NCBI GenBank assembly: GCA_026214975.1
Contig: CM047813.1
Span: 29,086,797 to 29,150,796, forward strand
DNA from: Gentiana macrophylla
Lineage: Eukaryota; Streptophyta; Magnoliopsida; Gentianales; Gentianaceae
Reading direction: 5' to 3'
Length of the DNA stretch: 64,000 bases
In this document: positions 43,021 through 54,579 of the stretch, piece by piece
How the letters are laid out: the number at the start of each line of letters is the position of its first letter
Numbering within the stretch: position 1 is the stretch's first letter
Position numbers and translations under genes: made by a program
Notes under the pieces: generated by a model
Database searches by the model: none
Told to the model about the DNA's origin: nothing
Seen by the model: only the letters and a program-made list of their open reading frames with translations

Positions 43021-44215
43021 TCAATCAAAGTCTGGAACATCCATTGACTGAGCAGGGTGCTTGTTGCTATTGAAGTCTGCAATTGTGAGGTTGACATCGG
43101 TGTCATTGCCTCCATCTTCCGTATAGTGGGCCTCTTGTTCTCTAGATTCCCTATACCTCTTGTAATTGGTCACTACTCATATTTGCTCGGCGGTATTATA
43201 CCAATGCCCAAAGAACTCCACACCTATAGCAAGGTTCGGTTCCAACTCTCTCCTTTTTTCTTGAGGTTCTTAGGTGCCTTTTGCACCTTAGCCTTAGGAC
43301 CACCATGGCCACTAGGACCATCACCACCATTTCTGCGCCATACATTAGGGGGACCTCCACGGCCCATACTACGGCCCCTAGGTCCCTTTCCACGTGGTGC
43401 ATTGTTTCCACGTGGGTAAGGCTCAGCACGTCCAACTCCCTTTTCTTTGGGGTTCTTTCCACCTTTCATCTTGCCATAGTTAACCTCAGGAATTTTCTTT
43501 GTCCCAGCAGGTCTGGCATTATTATTCATGAGAACTTGATCATGCCGCTCAGCCACTTGCAGCATGTTGATCAATTTGTGAAAGGTCGTAATATTTTTCT
43601 TGTCGTACTCCAGCCTATACTGGTTCGCTAGTATAAGTGCTGAAGTAGGAAAAGTGGAAAGAGTCTTCTGGATCATATCATCTTCTGTGAGTTCCTTTCC
43701 ACAGAATTTGAGACGTGCTCTAAGACGCAACATGTCCTTGTTGAATTGGTCTACCCCTTTGTAGTCAAGCAAGCGGATTTCATTCCACCGAAAGCGAGGA
43801 GCTTACGGGTAAAGTAAAGTGTCATGAATGTTCCCAAAACGTCCTACAGGGCATCCCACGATTCTTTGGGTGTTTTCAATCAAGGTACTCCCAGCGTAAG
43901 CTAGAGTCAATATGTCGCCTCAAGAACATTAGGGCATTTGCTTTTACTTTAGCGAGATGGGTCGTCCCAGGGTCGGGTGGGTGTTTTGATAGTGAGAGTG
44001 TAGTCCTTTGCAACAAAGGCCATTTCCACATCCGAAACCAGTGGTGGTACTCAATTCTTTCGAGTCCAAGATTTCAAATTGGGTCGAGTTGTATCGACCA
44101 TCTACATAAACAAGAGTGAAGAGCATATTAATTATGTAGTCATAAGACATCCACAATAATTAATTTCAAGAGTGTGAATTGGATCACGATGCCATGGTAC
44201 ATAGCGGTCACTCAT
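43021..44215 (-). pseudogene. copia-C Gag (frameshifted)
   Basis: A possible start at 44215 (MSDRYVPWHRDP). The best-conserved block is 43772-43224: MLDYKGVDQFNKDMLRLRAR, MIQKTLSTFPTSALILANQY and HKLINMLQVAERHDQ, of the copia UBN2-type Gag. A Gly/Arg/Pro-rich RNA-binding stretch (RGKGPRGRSMGRGGPP) follows. The zinc knuckle starts CYRCG and then shifts frame. The tail AQSMDVPDFD ends in a true stop at 43021. Frame breaks near 43800-43930 and 43215. Confidence 0.8.
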
Positions 44216-45192
44216 TTTTTCGATGCTTTGTGAAGATACTTTATCACATTGATTGTTTTGTATTTAGTATATAACGCCTATGAAATTTCTTTATCATAGG
44301 GTGACATATAATCTTATTTATAAGACAATCAACATATAATAACATAAGCACTATGGAGATTGCCTACTACATTGTCAAACATTAATCTACCGACAAAGAA
44401 GTAAACTTTCACGAGACAATTTGTCAAACATTCACCAATGGCGGCGGCCAACAAAGTTCTTGATTAGATCAAGAAAAACTCGACTTTACCCAATACAAAT
44501 CACATTCCGGTTCAGATTTAGTTCACTTTCGAGACAAACATACTTGGCAAACTATTTGTTGAATTATGTAAAAGCTAAAAGCGATCAATAAAATATGCAA
44601 TTCAATTCAAGAACTTCAACACAACGCAATTGCAGTATAACCCGAATAAGCGACCACACAATATTATAGGACAAAAATCCGAAAAAATGACTTCAAATCA
44701 AAGACTAGGAGAAGAAGAAACGAAATTAATTATGACTACCTAAAGCATTGAGCTTTACCGGGTTGCTTTCGAAGAAAACATTAAAACTAGAAGAAGAAGA
44801 ATTACGTTACCCAATATTAAAAGCTGCTAATGATCTGGCGGCGGTTTGTTTGCTGTTGCTTCACGAGAATGATGCTAATCGATCGGAATAAGTTTCAACT
44901 TCTCTATCGTCTTGCTCGTTTATGTGGATTGAGTATTAAATGAAGCCGCTTGCGGCTAAGGAGCAATAGCGATTTATTTCGCTTTGCGCGGCGCCGCGAT
45001 TCCAAACATGCGTATCGGCGTATGTCTTTGATTAGGGGCGTTCACCGAGAGAATTGATAGATCTGTTCACCAAAGGGATATCGCCGTTGATGGATAAAGC
45101 CGTTCGGGTCAAGTGCGCGGCAAATTGGTCGGCGGCGGCGGCGGCTCAATTGGCGGCTTTTTTTTTTTTTTTTTTTTCGCGTCGCGATAACG
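44216..45192 (-). other. copia-C leader
   Basis: No coding sequence. It contains GGCGGCGGCGGCGGC and a run of more than 20 T at 45119-45177 next to the 5' LTR, and no clear primer site. Confidence 0.5.
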
Positions 45193-45378
45193 TGTAAAAG
45201 TAAAGGTGGGAAAAAGCGTATCTCATTCCATTGATAATCCTTTTTATATAGGTCACTGCGATTCTGATGTGAACACAGATTACATTGATGGCGATAAATA
45301 CCGATTGAGCGTTACATAATAACCGAAAGATAATCGTCATTGGCTTTGTGGCGCGCGTAATAATTTTTTCCTTCAACA
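45193..45378 (-). repeat. copia-C 5' LTR
   Basis: 186 bp, TGTAAAAG to TTCAACA. agggtc follows at 45379-45384. Confidence 0.9.
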
Positions 45379-45620
45379 AGGGTCCACCAATTTTTTTATT
45401 TTTATTATTTTTTTTCTTCACTTTTATCGGTTAAATTAAGACCACCAAATAAGACTTGGTTTATCGTCAATCTAAAATTTATGTGGTGCATTATAGCATG
45501 TAATATGATGAGACTTTTTTTCAAGCCATTGCAATGTCGTAAAAAAAAATTGACAATGACGATTGTGACAAAAGTGATAGTGCCTGGTGGATTAGAGCCT
45601 ATGCCTGTTCTTAAGCATAA
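45379..45620. other. AT-rich spacer
   Basis: No gene seen. It includes A/T homopolymer runs and the TAA before the MITE at 45621. Confidence 0.5.
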
Positions 45621-46048
45621 GAGCAACTCTAGTGGTGATCGGGAGGGAAGTTTGTTGATTGTTGATATTGAGATGGTGTGGCGAAAGATAAGTGGAAAAT
45701 AAATATAGAATGATTGTAGGTATAATTTTTGTGTGATATGATGTTGTAATGGTGATAAATATAAAAGGATTGTAAAGATATTTGTGTGTGATTAGATGTT
45801 GTAATAGTGGTAATATTTTGAATTTATTAATAAAATAATATTAAATATATTACTTAAAAGGGGTTTGGCACCTTTTTCGAGACAGAACATGGTCTTATTG
45901 TCTCTCCCAAAACAGAGAATGGGCTAGATAGTCTTCAAAAACATTTATCTATTTTGCTTCTACTATATTGCATTTGCCTAAAGAATTACTCTATTCTGAC
46001 AAAAAAAAACAAGGAGAACATCTCACTAATACCTTACTATGGTTGCTC
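45621..46048. mobile_element. Possible PIF/Harbinger-type (Tourist) MITE
   Basis: 428 bp with ends GAGCAACTCTAGTGG and, on the reverse strand of the right end, GAGCAACCATAGTAAGG. TAA flanks both sides (45618-45620 and 46049-46051), the 3-bp target typical of PIF/Harbinger MITEs. The interior is AT-rich and non-coding. Confidence 0.55.
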
Positions 46049-46291
46049 TAAGTAGTGGCTCAATAAATCGAAGCCTTCTCTCTGACAGAGGCCAATAAAT
46101 TGATTTTCCTATGCATAATTAACATATAGTGGTCAATTTTTCCACTGTTTTTCAACCGAGGCTTCTCTACCCACTTCTATACAGAAAAGTACATTTAGAA
46201 GTCTCTCCCCTATTTCACTACCGCATAAACAAAATAAAATGAGGTTTACGTTAGGACCCTTCTATATTAGCAGTGGACCACCATCTGTAAA
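46049..46291. other. Non-coding spacer between two MITE candidates
   Basis: AT-rich, no gene seen. It ends in the 11-bp CCATCTGTAAA direct repeat (46281-46291). Confidence 0.45.
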
Positions 46292-46509
46292 GGACTCGCG
46301 ATCCCCGACGGTACAGCCCCCAGCAGTATCGTCTTTCTCTCTGCCGAAAGCAGCGTCGTTTGGTCGTCGAGCGATCTTAGTTTTGATTGTGTTTTTTTTT
46401 TTTTTTTTTTGGCGGAACCAAACGGCGTCGTTTGGGGTCGATGCGGCGTAGTTTTGATGCACAGCCGGGCCGGGCGAGCTGCGCATTGTGTACCGTCGGG
46501 GATCGGGGT
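46292..46509. mobile_element. Possible Mutator-like MITE with 11-bp direct flanks
   Basis: CGATCCCCGACGGTACA (46299-46315) and its exact reverse complement (46489-46505) lie near the ends, and CCATCTGTAAA flanks the unit directly on both sides (46281-46291 and 46510-46520). Direct repeats of 8-11 bp fit Mutator-type transposition. Inside are a palindrome-like CCAAACGGCGTCGTTTGG and a long T run. Confidence 0.55.
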
Positions 46510-46520
46510 CCATCTGTAAA

Positions 46521-46789
46521 ATGTATTGTCGATGCCATATTGAGTCTTGGCCATTACATATGCTCTTAGGTAATAAAAGTGGCTGCTCCTTGCAAGATAA
46601 GAAAGATGGCCCTAGTTTGTTTTCAAATTTTAAACAACACTGGGTCTTTGATGGTTATGGATGGGTTAATAGCTGATTTGGGTTTTGGGCCTAGAAAAGA
46701 GTCTAGGGGTAAGAGTAATAAAGATAAACAAGAAATAGAGACTGGGCTGAAAGGATCTAGTGGAAACAAAAAGTCAAATGGCTTGTAAC
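46521..46789. other. Unassigned stretch at the truncated end of the chromovirus
   Basis: A 70-codon plus-strand frame (46579-46788, Lys/Ser/Gly-rich end) and the overlapping minus-strand extension of the protease frame have no recognisable domain. The chromovirus pol stops at about 46790 without RT, so a deletion or insertion boundary lies here. Confidence 0.4.
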
Positions 46790-47290
46790 TTGTTGGTTGT
46801 AAGGGCTTTACTATTGTTGTTTCTTCCATCTTAGGCTTAAGCTTCTTAGCATCAAAAACACATAACACATAACCTTCACATCCCTTCTTAAGGGTTTTTA
46901 TAGCTTTTACCGTAGATATAATAGGATGTTGACGCTTACTCGGTTTATACACATTACCTTGAAAAGTTTTTGGATGATTTTCCGGGTTATTTAACGATTT
47001 CGTACAATCCAAATGTACATAATTTTTGGACAGCCAATCTATACCAAGAATAACATCAAAACCCGTAAAACCCAATACTATAAGATCATGCTTACAATGA
47101 TAGGTTCCAACTCGAACATCAACTTGAGGTATCATCTCATTAACTTTAGTAACTTTACCCAAATGAGTTGTTATCGTCAAAGGTTTCTTTAAAAACTAAA
47201 GGGGTAGGTTCAACTTCTGAACTATCTTACTTGACACAAAAGTATTTGATGCCCCTGTATCAAATAAGGCCGACACAACTAAGTCATCAA
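46790..47290 (-). pseudogene. Chromovirus-type gypsy protease, truncated
   Basis: The active site ALFDTGASNTFV lies at about 47240-47275 on minus. After a frameshift near 47190, HLGKVTKVNEMIPQVDVRVG and LGFTGFDVILGIDWLSKNYV follow, which are typical of retropepsin plus the link to RT in Del/Tekay/CRM-like elements. The expected RT is missing: sequence similarity ends at about 46790. The enzyme would process Gag-Pol. Confidence 0.85.
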
Positions 47291-47299
47291 CTATTATTG

Positions 47300-48761
47300 T
47301 ACCTAGAAAGTAAGTTCATTTACTTAAGTACAGATACAACATGAATTAACTTGCCATAAAAGTACTTCAGAAAGAAACAACTCAAAAGATACATAAAATA
47401 ACAACATCATCTGGCCATTCACGCTCTGCATCGATAGAAAACCTTGGGTAGGGCTACTTGCATTTCCTTTGTTTCCTCCTTGATTTCCTTTAGCGGTTCT
47501 CTTTGCACAAGCCCTTGAATAATGCCTAACTTCACCACAATAATAACATCCTCTTTTACTGACTCGGCAATCCTCGGTATAAAAACTTTGGCATTTGGAA
47601 CAAGCTGGTGCACTAGCCGATGGTGTAGCTGCAAGGGGTGCGGTGGTCTTCTTGGAATTATGTTGTGGATCTCCTCGGTTACTTCCATGACTAGCTCCAA
47701 AAGATCTCTTGCCACCACCAACAACATAATGCTTGTTCCTAAAGCTTTCCACTTCCAAAGCCCGATCAACCAATTCAGTTATTTTATAAGGCTTAAACCC
47801 AATCAAACCCTCTCTTATGTTATAAGCCAAACCTTCCAAAAACTGTGACATCTTCCGTTTCTCGTTTCCCATAATCTCTTGATAGAAACATCCCAATTCA
47901 TTGAACCTATGAGAATACTAGGTCACTGTCATATGTTTCTCTTACTTGCATCTAAAAAACTGACTTGCTTTCTCTGCTTGTACCGAACGTGGGAAGTAGT
48001 ATTCCTAGTAGAACAAATCTCGAAACATAGCCCACTCAGCAACTCTTTGTCTACTCTGCTCTATCATCTCCATCCGATTCTCCGCGGTTCCAGCCAATAA
48101 TGCAATAGCCAACTGTGCCCATTCTAACTCTGGAATGTTCAGATTCCTACAAGCTTTCTCAAAGCCTCTAATCATAATTTCAGCGGCTTTCGGCTACATA
48201 TTTTCATAAAAGTCATGTACCTGGTTTCTTTTCAGCATTGTATACCAATCTATTGCTCCAAAATGTCCTTACACCGGTGGATAAGCTTTGCAGTATCCCA
48301 ATGGTGCTTGGGGTGTATAAGGGAGTGGGTACGGCAGTTGTGGATGAATCACGGGTGTTTCCTGTTGGTAAGGGTGGTATGATCATGTTTAAAACTTTCT
48401 TGTATAGGTGGATAGACTGTAGGTGGTGATGGATAACTTGTAGGTGGAGGTGGATAAAACGTAGGAGGAGGTGGGTAAGCCATACTTGCATGTGATGGAT
48501 AGACTTATGGTGCAAACTGTGGTGGGTACATCTCAGAAACTAGAGGGTGATAAACCGGTGAAATATCACCCACTATGGTAACAACTGGGATAGGCTCCTC
48601 ACAACTTTCCTCAAACCGTGAAAGCCCTTGCCATTCAACCCGGCCCATTGTCTCATGCATTTTCTCCTATTTTTGTGCCACATCAACTCTTTCCTCTTGT
48701 GGACTCCTTGAACTTCCAATCCCATCATTGCATGTTCTATTACATTTTCTGTTCCTGCCAT
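47300..48761 (-). pseudogene. Chromovirus-type gypsy Gag (frameshifted)
   Basis: The start at 48761 (MAGTENVIEHAMMG) lies about 90 bp after the primer site. A Tyr/Pro repeat region (YPPPPTFYPPPPTSYPSPPT, about 48400-48490) follows, then the Gag core is disrupted by stops. 47896-47324 is open with KMSQFLEGLAYNIREGLIGF, the Gag C-terminal core, and the zinc knuckle CYYCGEVRHYSRAC (CX2CX4HX4C intact). The order Gag then protease on minus and the absence of RT show a truncated element. Confidence 0.82.
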
Positions 48762-48849
48762 TATGAGAGATCAAGAAAGATCAGAATGGTTACTAATAAG
48801 TCTAAAGACGTCTTATCTTAAAGAATAGAATCCTAAGACAACAAGGAAA

Positions 48850-48865
48850 CTTTGCTCTGATACCA
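48850..48865 (-). other. Primer-binding site (initiator tRNA-Met type)
   Basis: On the minus strand TGGTATCAGAGCAAAG lies 2 bp after the end (GGGCGTCACA) of the probable 5' LTR. Confidence 0.9.
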
Positions 48866-49362
48866 TCTGTGACGCCCAGTTCCCGTATACCGAGTCCATA
48901 GCTGGAAAAAAACGCCCGACACGTATAGTATTAAATGCATCTAACACTATACATAAGTCTTTACGTCATTGTATCAAAATTAAAGCATCGTGGAAGATAA
49001 AAAAGACTCGGGTAAACATTCCAATATCTACATCGAGTAACAATGCTGAGCAACTAAAGGTAAAAAAGATAACTTACACAACGAAATACAAATCTTACAA
49101 AAAAACGAAACATCTTATAATCCGTAGGGACACTTAACTTACAACATATGTCTTAAAATACAATCAAACTGAAATAAAACACGTCTTGACATAAAGTAAA
49201 GTGTAAAGTCTCATGATATAAAAATAACAATAAAAACATGATAAGATCTCCAAGCATTGCCAAGCTCACTCATCATCCTCAAATTCAACGTCATCCTGCA
49301 AAAATCTTCTCGGGAAGGGGAAACATTCAAACATGCAAAGATGGTAAGTACATAGCATACTT

Positions 49363-50509
49363 AGCAAGATGTAGAAGATTTTGAACAATGAGTTTTATAA
49401 TGAAAGTAAAGCAATGATATTATTATTAAAGGTTATCTTTATGTAACCGACACAACTTCCAAGGATCACTTCATGCTTATACCACGTTGTGAGTTTCCTA
49501 GTTTGTTTCAAGCTTAGCTTATCTTTTTTACATCATGCGTTCAAGGGCATCACACTTGTTCTAGGAGCACCGAGCACTCATCCGGGGTGAAACCTATTAG
49601 AGAACCACTCTAGTAGCCCCACTCTAATCCCGTTAATATGTATGTTCGGTTGAGATTGTCCACTTTTCCTGACCATACAACACATTGCGATATTTTCAAA
49701 TGTCTTACCAAGAATTAACATGATGTTATGTTTTTATGTAGGTAGTTGTATAAGTTATTTATCATTAACTAGTCATTTAAGTTATTTCAAAAAAAAAAGG
49801 CCACCTAACATCTAAGCTCCCTCATCTTAGACTACTAGACTTAGCACATACACAACAAATGCTGAGTTCTAACTCATCAAAGCACAAGGCTAGGGGTGTA
49901 CACGGTTCGGTGCGGTTTTAGTTTTGAATTTCAATAAGCAAGATGTAGAAGCTATTGAACAATGAGTTTTATAATGAAAGTAAAGCAATGATATTATTAT
50001 TAAAGGTTATCTTTATATGACCAACACAACTTCTAAGGATCACTTCATGCTTATACCACGTTGTGAGTTTCCTTGTTTGTTTCTAGCTTAGCTTATCTTT
50101 GTTACATCGTGCGTTCAAGGGCACCACACTTGTTCTAAGAGCACCGAGCACTCATCAGGGGTACAACCCATAAGAGAACCACTCTAGTAGCCCCACGCTA
50201 GTCCCGTTAATGTGTATGTTCGGTGGAGATTGTCCACTTTTCCTGACCATACAACACATTGCGATATTTTCAAATGTCTTACCAAGAATTAACATTATGT
50301 TTATGCTTTTATCTAGGTAGTTGTATAAGTTATTTATCATTAACTAGTCATTTAAGTTATTTCAAAAAAAAGGCCACCTAACATCTATGCTCCCTCATCT
50401 TAGACTACTAGACTATATCCTATACTTGGCACATACACAACGAATGTTGAGTTCTAACTCATCAAAGCACAAGGCTAGGGGTGTACACGGTTTGGTTCGG
50501 TGCGGTTAA
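49363..50509. repeat. Tandem duplication of about 560 bp
   Basis: Unit 1 (49363-49917) and unit 2 (49937-50509) share AGCAAGATGTAGAAG to GTGTACACGGTT...GTGCGGTT with few differences. The 19-bp linker (TTAGTTTTGAATTTCAATA) is close to the reverse complement of sequence just after unit 2 (near 50534-50560). Confidence 0.85.
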
Positions 50510-50960
50510 TGGTTGTACCGAAACCGATCCAAACATTTCGGTTAATTGAAATTCAAAAATAAAACCGAACCTTTTGTTTTAGGTATCCGAATTGAACCGA
50601 ACCGAAATTTAAGGTTTGGTTCGGTTCAGTTACCATAAATTGAAATAAAATTTAAAAATTCTATCCAGTAATAAGCAATTTGGTTTTTATTCAATTTTTA
50701 ATTCGGTTATAAATTATTCAGATAACGATTCGGTTATATGCAATTTTTCATGAGCGGTTATAATATTTAGGTTATGAAAAATAGTTATACAAGTTGATTA
50801 TAAATGTTTCGGTTACAAATTTCTATTCAATACGGTTAACGGTTCGGTTTTATATTTGGTCCGGTTTCCGGTTCGGTTACGGAAAATATGTAGAGTTAAC
50901 CGTAATCGAACCTAAAATTTCGGTTTCTCTATAATACTAACCGAAATCGAAAACAGTATT
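50490..50960. repeat. Degenerate CGGTT/AACCG-rich repeat
   Basis: Many imperfect GGTTCGGTT and AACCGAACC words on both strands. It begins GGGGTGTACACGG, which resembles ends of plant hAT-type MITEs, but no matching right end was found. Confidence 0.55.
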
Positions 50961-51133
50961 AACCAATCACAACTTCCTACACTCGAAAATGTGCAAAAAC
51001 AGGCAAAACAGCACTCCAGGACCATAGGCCCACGCCCAGGAAATCATAGGCCAGCGCCTATGAGTACTCGGTGTTCACAAAACTCTCTGTTCGCATAGGC
51101 CCATGCCTATCAACACCATAAGCGCGCTCCTAT

Positions 51134-53078
51134 TGTTGAAATAGTGTCCTAAACCCAATCGGGTTGGACCGGATCTGACCGGGTCGGATCATTTCTACTA
51201 TTTCTTTATGATTATACATATATAATAAATGGCTTTTATGTTGTCATATATTTGTTCTTTTAAAGAACCAATTATGAATTGTTATATGATGACGTGTTTA
51301 GTATTAAACTGTGATAGAGAAACCATGAGAGGCGATTATGGTTGATGAGATCTCTAATCACTTTAATAAGTTTGATACTTAAATGTCTCTAGGCTTATGT
51401 ACTATTAAACAGGGCATTGATAGTACAAACATGCTTGCACGTATTAGATGTCTTCTGTCTTTAAGGGCAGGGATAGATCTCGTCTATCGAAGTGTAGAGA
51501 CATTTGGACTGTACGTGGACGTGTATTAGAGAATACGTATGTTAGACTGACCCACTTACACTGTTAAGTGTCACACTATGTGACGGTTGTGTAATTATCC
51601 TTAGGACCAGAGTCTACATGGCATCACGGTGTGGATTGTCATTGTTTGACACTATTGAGGTTTTTCTTAGCCATGGGGCGATCATGCGATAGTGATTGGG
51701 TGTGATACTGAAGCATGCGGACTATACATGTTTGGTCGTCCGGGAATCGCGTACCCTATCAGTAGGACTGAATATCCGAAAGGGCTTCCCATAAGGAATA
51801 TCTAGTTCTTGTGAATCTTTGAAAAGTGGGAGTAATGAGTTATTCCGAGAGATCTTGATATCCAGATTATGGGATACGATCAAGATACGATCGTATGGAT
51901 ATTACTACAGCGATATGAATCTATTTACATGCTATCCGAGCACATGAAAGGTAGTAGTCATTGCGTATTGACTCTTCTGATGATTGGGGGTCATTGACGT
52001 GTTGCTAGACGCTATCCGTGATCGTTAGATGTGAAGGGCATTTTCGTAATTGCGCCTTATGTCTACGGCTAACATATTCGGAAGCCTATCGGGTCACACA
52101 CACATGAACATCAAGTCGGATTAAAATGTGGTTATAGTTGATAGCCAAATAAGGAAAGAATTTATCTAATGCTATAAAGGTTATAGTGGTAAATTAATAT
52201 GGTGGTGTTTATTTATTATGAATAAATATAATGCAATATATTAATTATGTTGATTAATTAAATATACATATATTAGATATGTACGTCGAAAATCTGTAAA
52301 TATGATATACATGTATTTTATAAATTGATTAATCATAGTATTATATTAATCACGTTGACTAATTGAAAATATATATATTGATATATGGCACACATTTATG
52401 TGTATATGTTGATACACGTGAATAAGCAAGTTGGTCAATCTTTGTATTATATTTGGTGTTAATATTAGATATTAATATACATATATAGATTTACATACAT
52501 GTGTAAATTGATTTATGGTAATATAATAAGATATTGTCAATATATATCTTGGAAATATTTAATATAAATATATTAAATATTAATGAGATAAATCAATCAA
52601 ATATATTTTTCTTATTTTATTAGAAATATGTTTTCTTTCTCTTCAGTCTACAAGGAAGCTTCTCCCAATCAGATTGGGATTGATAAGTGGCGCCACACAC
52701 CCTATATACGAAAGGGGTTGGCTAGCTCTTTTGTATCATCATAATTCCAAGAGTTTAGAATTCTTGTGAAAAATAAAAGAGAGCTGCATGTGAGTATTTG
52801 AGAGTGAGAAAAGGTCGACCTAGCAGTCGAGTTTTTCTAGTAGCAATCCTTGGCGGGATTCCGGCGAGGTGCTCGTGTGGATTACTGGTAGAGGCTGGAT
52901 ACTTGGACGGCTCGCGCACATTTACTCCCACCGGACTGTCAAAGCGTCGATCTTTTAGATCAACCAAGGTAGTATTACCATCTCCTCTCTTATATGTTTA
53001 TTGTTTAAACGAAGTCGAACCCGGATTGGGAAATCAATTTTTGAATTTCCGCTGCGCTACTCGATTGATTTCCTTACA
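51134..53078 (+). mobile_element. Solo LTR of a copia family related to copia-E
   Basis: 1945 bp from TGTTGAAATAGTGTCC to GATTTCCTTACA, flanked by a perfect 5-bp duplication cctat (51129-51133 and 53079-53083). CTAAACCCAATCGGGTTGGA near the start and the far end match the reverse complement of the copia-E LTR. No internal domain is present, so it formed by LTR-LTR recombination. It has no coding sequence. Confidence 0.9.
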
Positions 53079-53083
53079 CCTAT

Positions 53084-53392
53084 GACATCAGAATGCCCGT
53101 CTGCGTTATTTTTCATTCACGTGAGATTTCCAGCCTTTCCCAACCCAATTTTTAGGCTTTTACACCCCAAAACATCAGCAAACAAGTACTAAAACATGGT
53201 ATATACTCCGTATATCAATCTAACAATCATAAACATGAATATCACACAATTAGCATCAAAATTACATAACCTAAACATCATAAAACATGGCTTGTTCATT
53301 ATAAAAACCTTCTTACCTTGTGATCAAGCCAAAATCAAAGCACAACTATCAAAGCAAACATCCAGACTCTTGATTCCTCAAAGAAAACCTAT
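53084..53392. other. Continuation after the solo LTR, unassigned
   Basis: AT-rich, no gene. It should continue the chromovirus LTR or its flank. Nothing else is recognised. Confidence 0.4.
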
Positions 53393-53963
53393 ATGATATG
53401 TCTAAATAGTGTCGCCACCTATGAGCCGCCGGATAAAGCCTATCTAGCCACTAGGATGGATAGGGATGTCCGCGGCCATAGCATCCACGACGACAACCAA
53501 ACTGAGGTCACCAAGTTCGGGTCCCCGCCGAGAGCCTTCAAACCTTTAAGGTCACTAGTGGCTCAAGGGGGCTATCTGCGACCCTTAAAGAGGTCCATTA
53601 GAGACCGCACGAGCCCTTGGAGGAATGAGTGAGGAAGCAACTTAGAGGTAAGAGAGAAAGTAGGAAACCCTATGGATGGCGGTCCTGACGACCACGTGCG
53701 AAGATATTTTATATACTTGTCTCTAGCTTAAACCCTAATTCCCCCTCCTTCCTATAAAAGGGGGCTTTGTGTAACCGAAATAAAAGGATGCAAATAATAA
53801 GGAGAAGCAAACTCTGTCAAAATATCTACTCTCTCTAACTCTCATATACACCGCTGCATCACCGTCGTGCACCACCGGCCTTCATCACTCGAATACATCA
53901 CTGATGTTGTGCTGATCACCAGATTTGCGGTAACGGTGTTTATCTTGAGGATATAAGGCTTTA
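53393..53963 (+). repeat. Possible LTR fragment of another Tat-like element
   Basis: It begins TGATATGTCTAAATAG, has a GC-rich middle, then CCTATAAAAGGGGG at about 53750 and TGTGTAACCGAAATAAAAGG. This TATA and downstream arrangement is like an LTR promoter on plus. No partner LTR or target duplication was found. It ends where the Tat-D LTR begins. Confidence 0.3.
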
Positions 53964-54482
53964 TGTAAGTGATTTCTTCGGGGAGAGCTCGGTGGTGAGC
54001 AAGAACAATGCTGCCGGATAAGTGTTTAGTGAAGAACAATCGAATGAGTCGACAAATTGGCAGAGTGTATCTGCTTGTATTAATTCTTGGATCCCTTTCT
54101 ATTACATTGTGATCCCATATTTATAGGCTAAGACTATGTCGGTTTACTGTTCATGACAAGACAATTAAGAATACATAATTAGAGATAAATATGCATGCAA
54201 TATAAGTAGACTAGCCAGCTGTCAGGATTGGCCAGCTGGAGCGGTAAGTATGACAAGTGGCGAGCAGCGGACAGCGGACTCATACATGCCTTGTCTTGAA
54301 ATCAGCTTGACCATATGGGCAAAAATCACACGGAGAGGAAGGGTCCGGCTTACGACCAGCGGACAGGAACCGACTTACTGTTGGCGGATAGGAGGGGAAA
54401 AAGGCCTAATATCTTTGTTAATGGGCCATGACCGTAAGCCAAATCTAGATGAATAGGGCCCCATTCTGATTTGGGTATATCA
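53964..54482 (-). repeat. Tat-D 3' LTR (approximate left bound)
   Basis: The right end is firm: TATATCA at 54482 precedes a purine tract on minus. The left bound at 53964 (TGTAAGTGATTTC) is a guess based on TG and a 519-bp length like Tat-B. On minus CTATAAATATGGG at about 54113-54126 is the LTR TATA box. Confidence 0.5.
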
Positions 54483-54497
54483 ATGGCCCCCTACTCT
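54483..54497 (-). other. Polypurine tract of Tat-D
   Basis: On minus AGAGTAGGGGGCCAT directly precedes the 3' LTR (TGATATACCC). Confidence 0.75.
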
Positions 54498-54579
54498 GTG
54501 CCTGGCGTGTCCGCCGAGGCAGAGAGTAGAATCTTGAAGTAGAAATTGAGAGTCACACCCTTGTACTGTTGTTCGTGAC

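Larger units (their letters stand above)
38513..45378 (-). mobile_element. Short-LTR Ty1/copia retrotransposon (copia-C), degenerate
   Basis: Two 186-bp LTRs (38513-38698 and 45193-45378) run from TGTAAAAGTAAAGGTGGG to CCTTCAACA, flanked by agggtc on both sides. The polypurine tract GGCACAAGGGGAG (minus strand, 38699-38711) abuts the 3' LTR. Gag and pol lie on the minus strand in copia order with many frameshifts. The usual initiator-Met primer site is not found after the 5' LTR; instead there is CGTTATCGCGACGCG and a poly-A/T run. Confidence 0.9.
48868..51133 (-). repeat. Probable 5' LTR of the chromovirus, with internal duplication
   Basis: It starts on plus with TGTGACGCCCAGTTCCCG, the usual inner end of such LTRs next to the primer site. 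It contains a tandem duplication (49363-50509), an AACCGAA-rich stretch (50490-50960), and CATAGGCCCACGCC/GCGCCTATG motifs (51025-51130). It is interrupted at 51133 by the solo copia LTR. The outer LTR end was not located. Confidence 0.6.

Noticed and set aside
46579..46788. 70-codon Lys/Gly-rich frame at the chromovirus edge
   Set aside because: No domain, no splice context, overlaps the protease frame; too weak to call a gene.
53393..53632. 79-codon GC-rich frame
   Set aside because: Arg/Pro-rich with no domain; the GC-rich part looks like LTR sequence.
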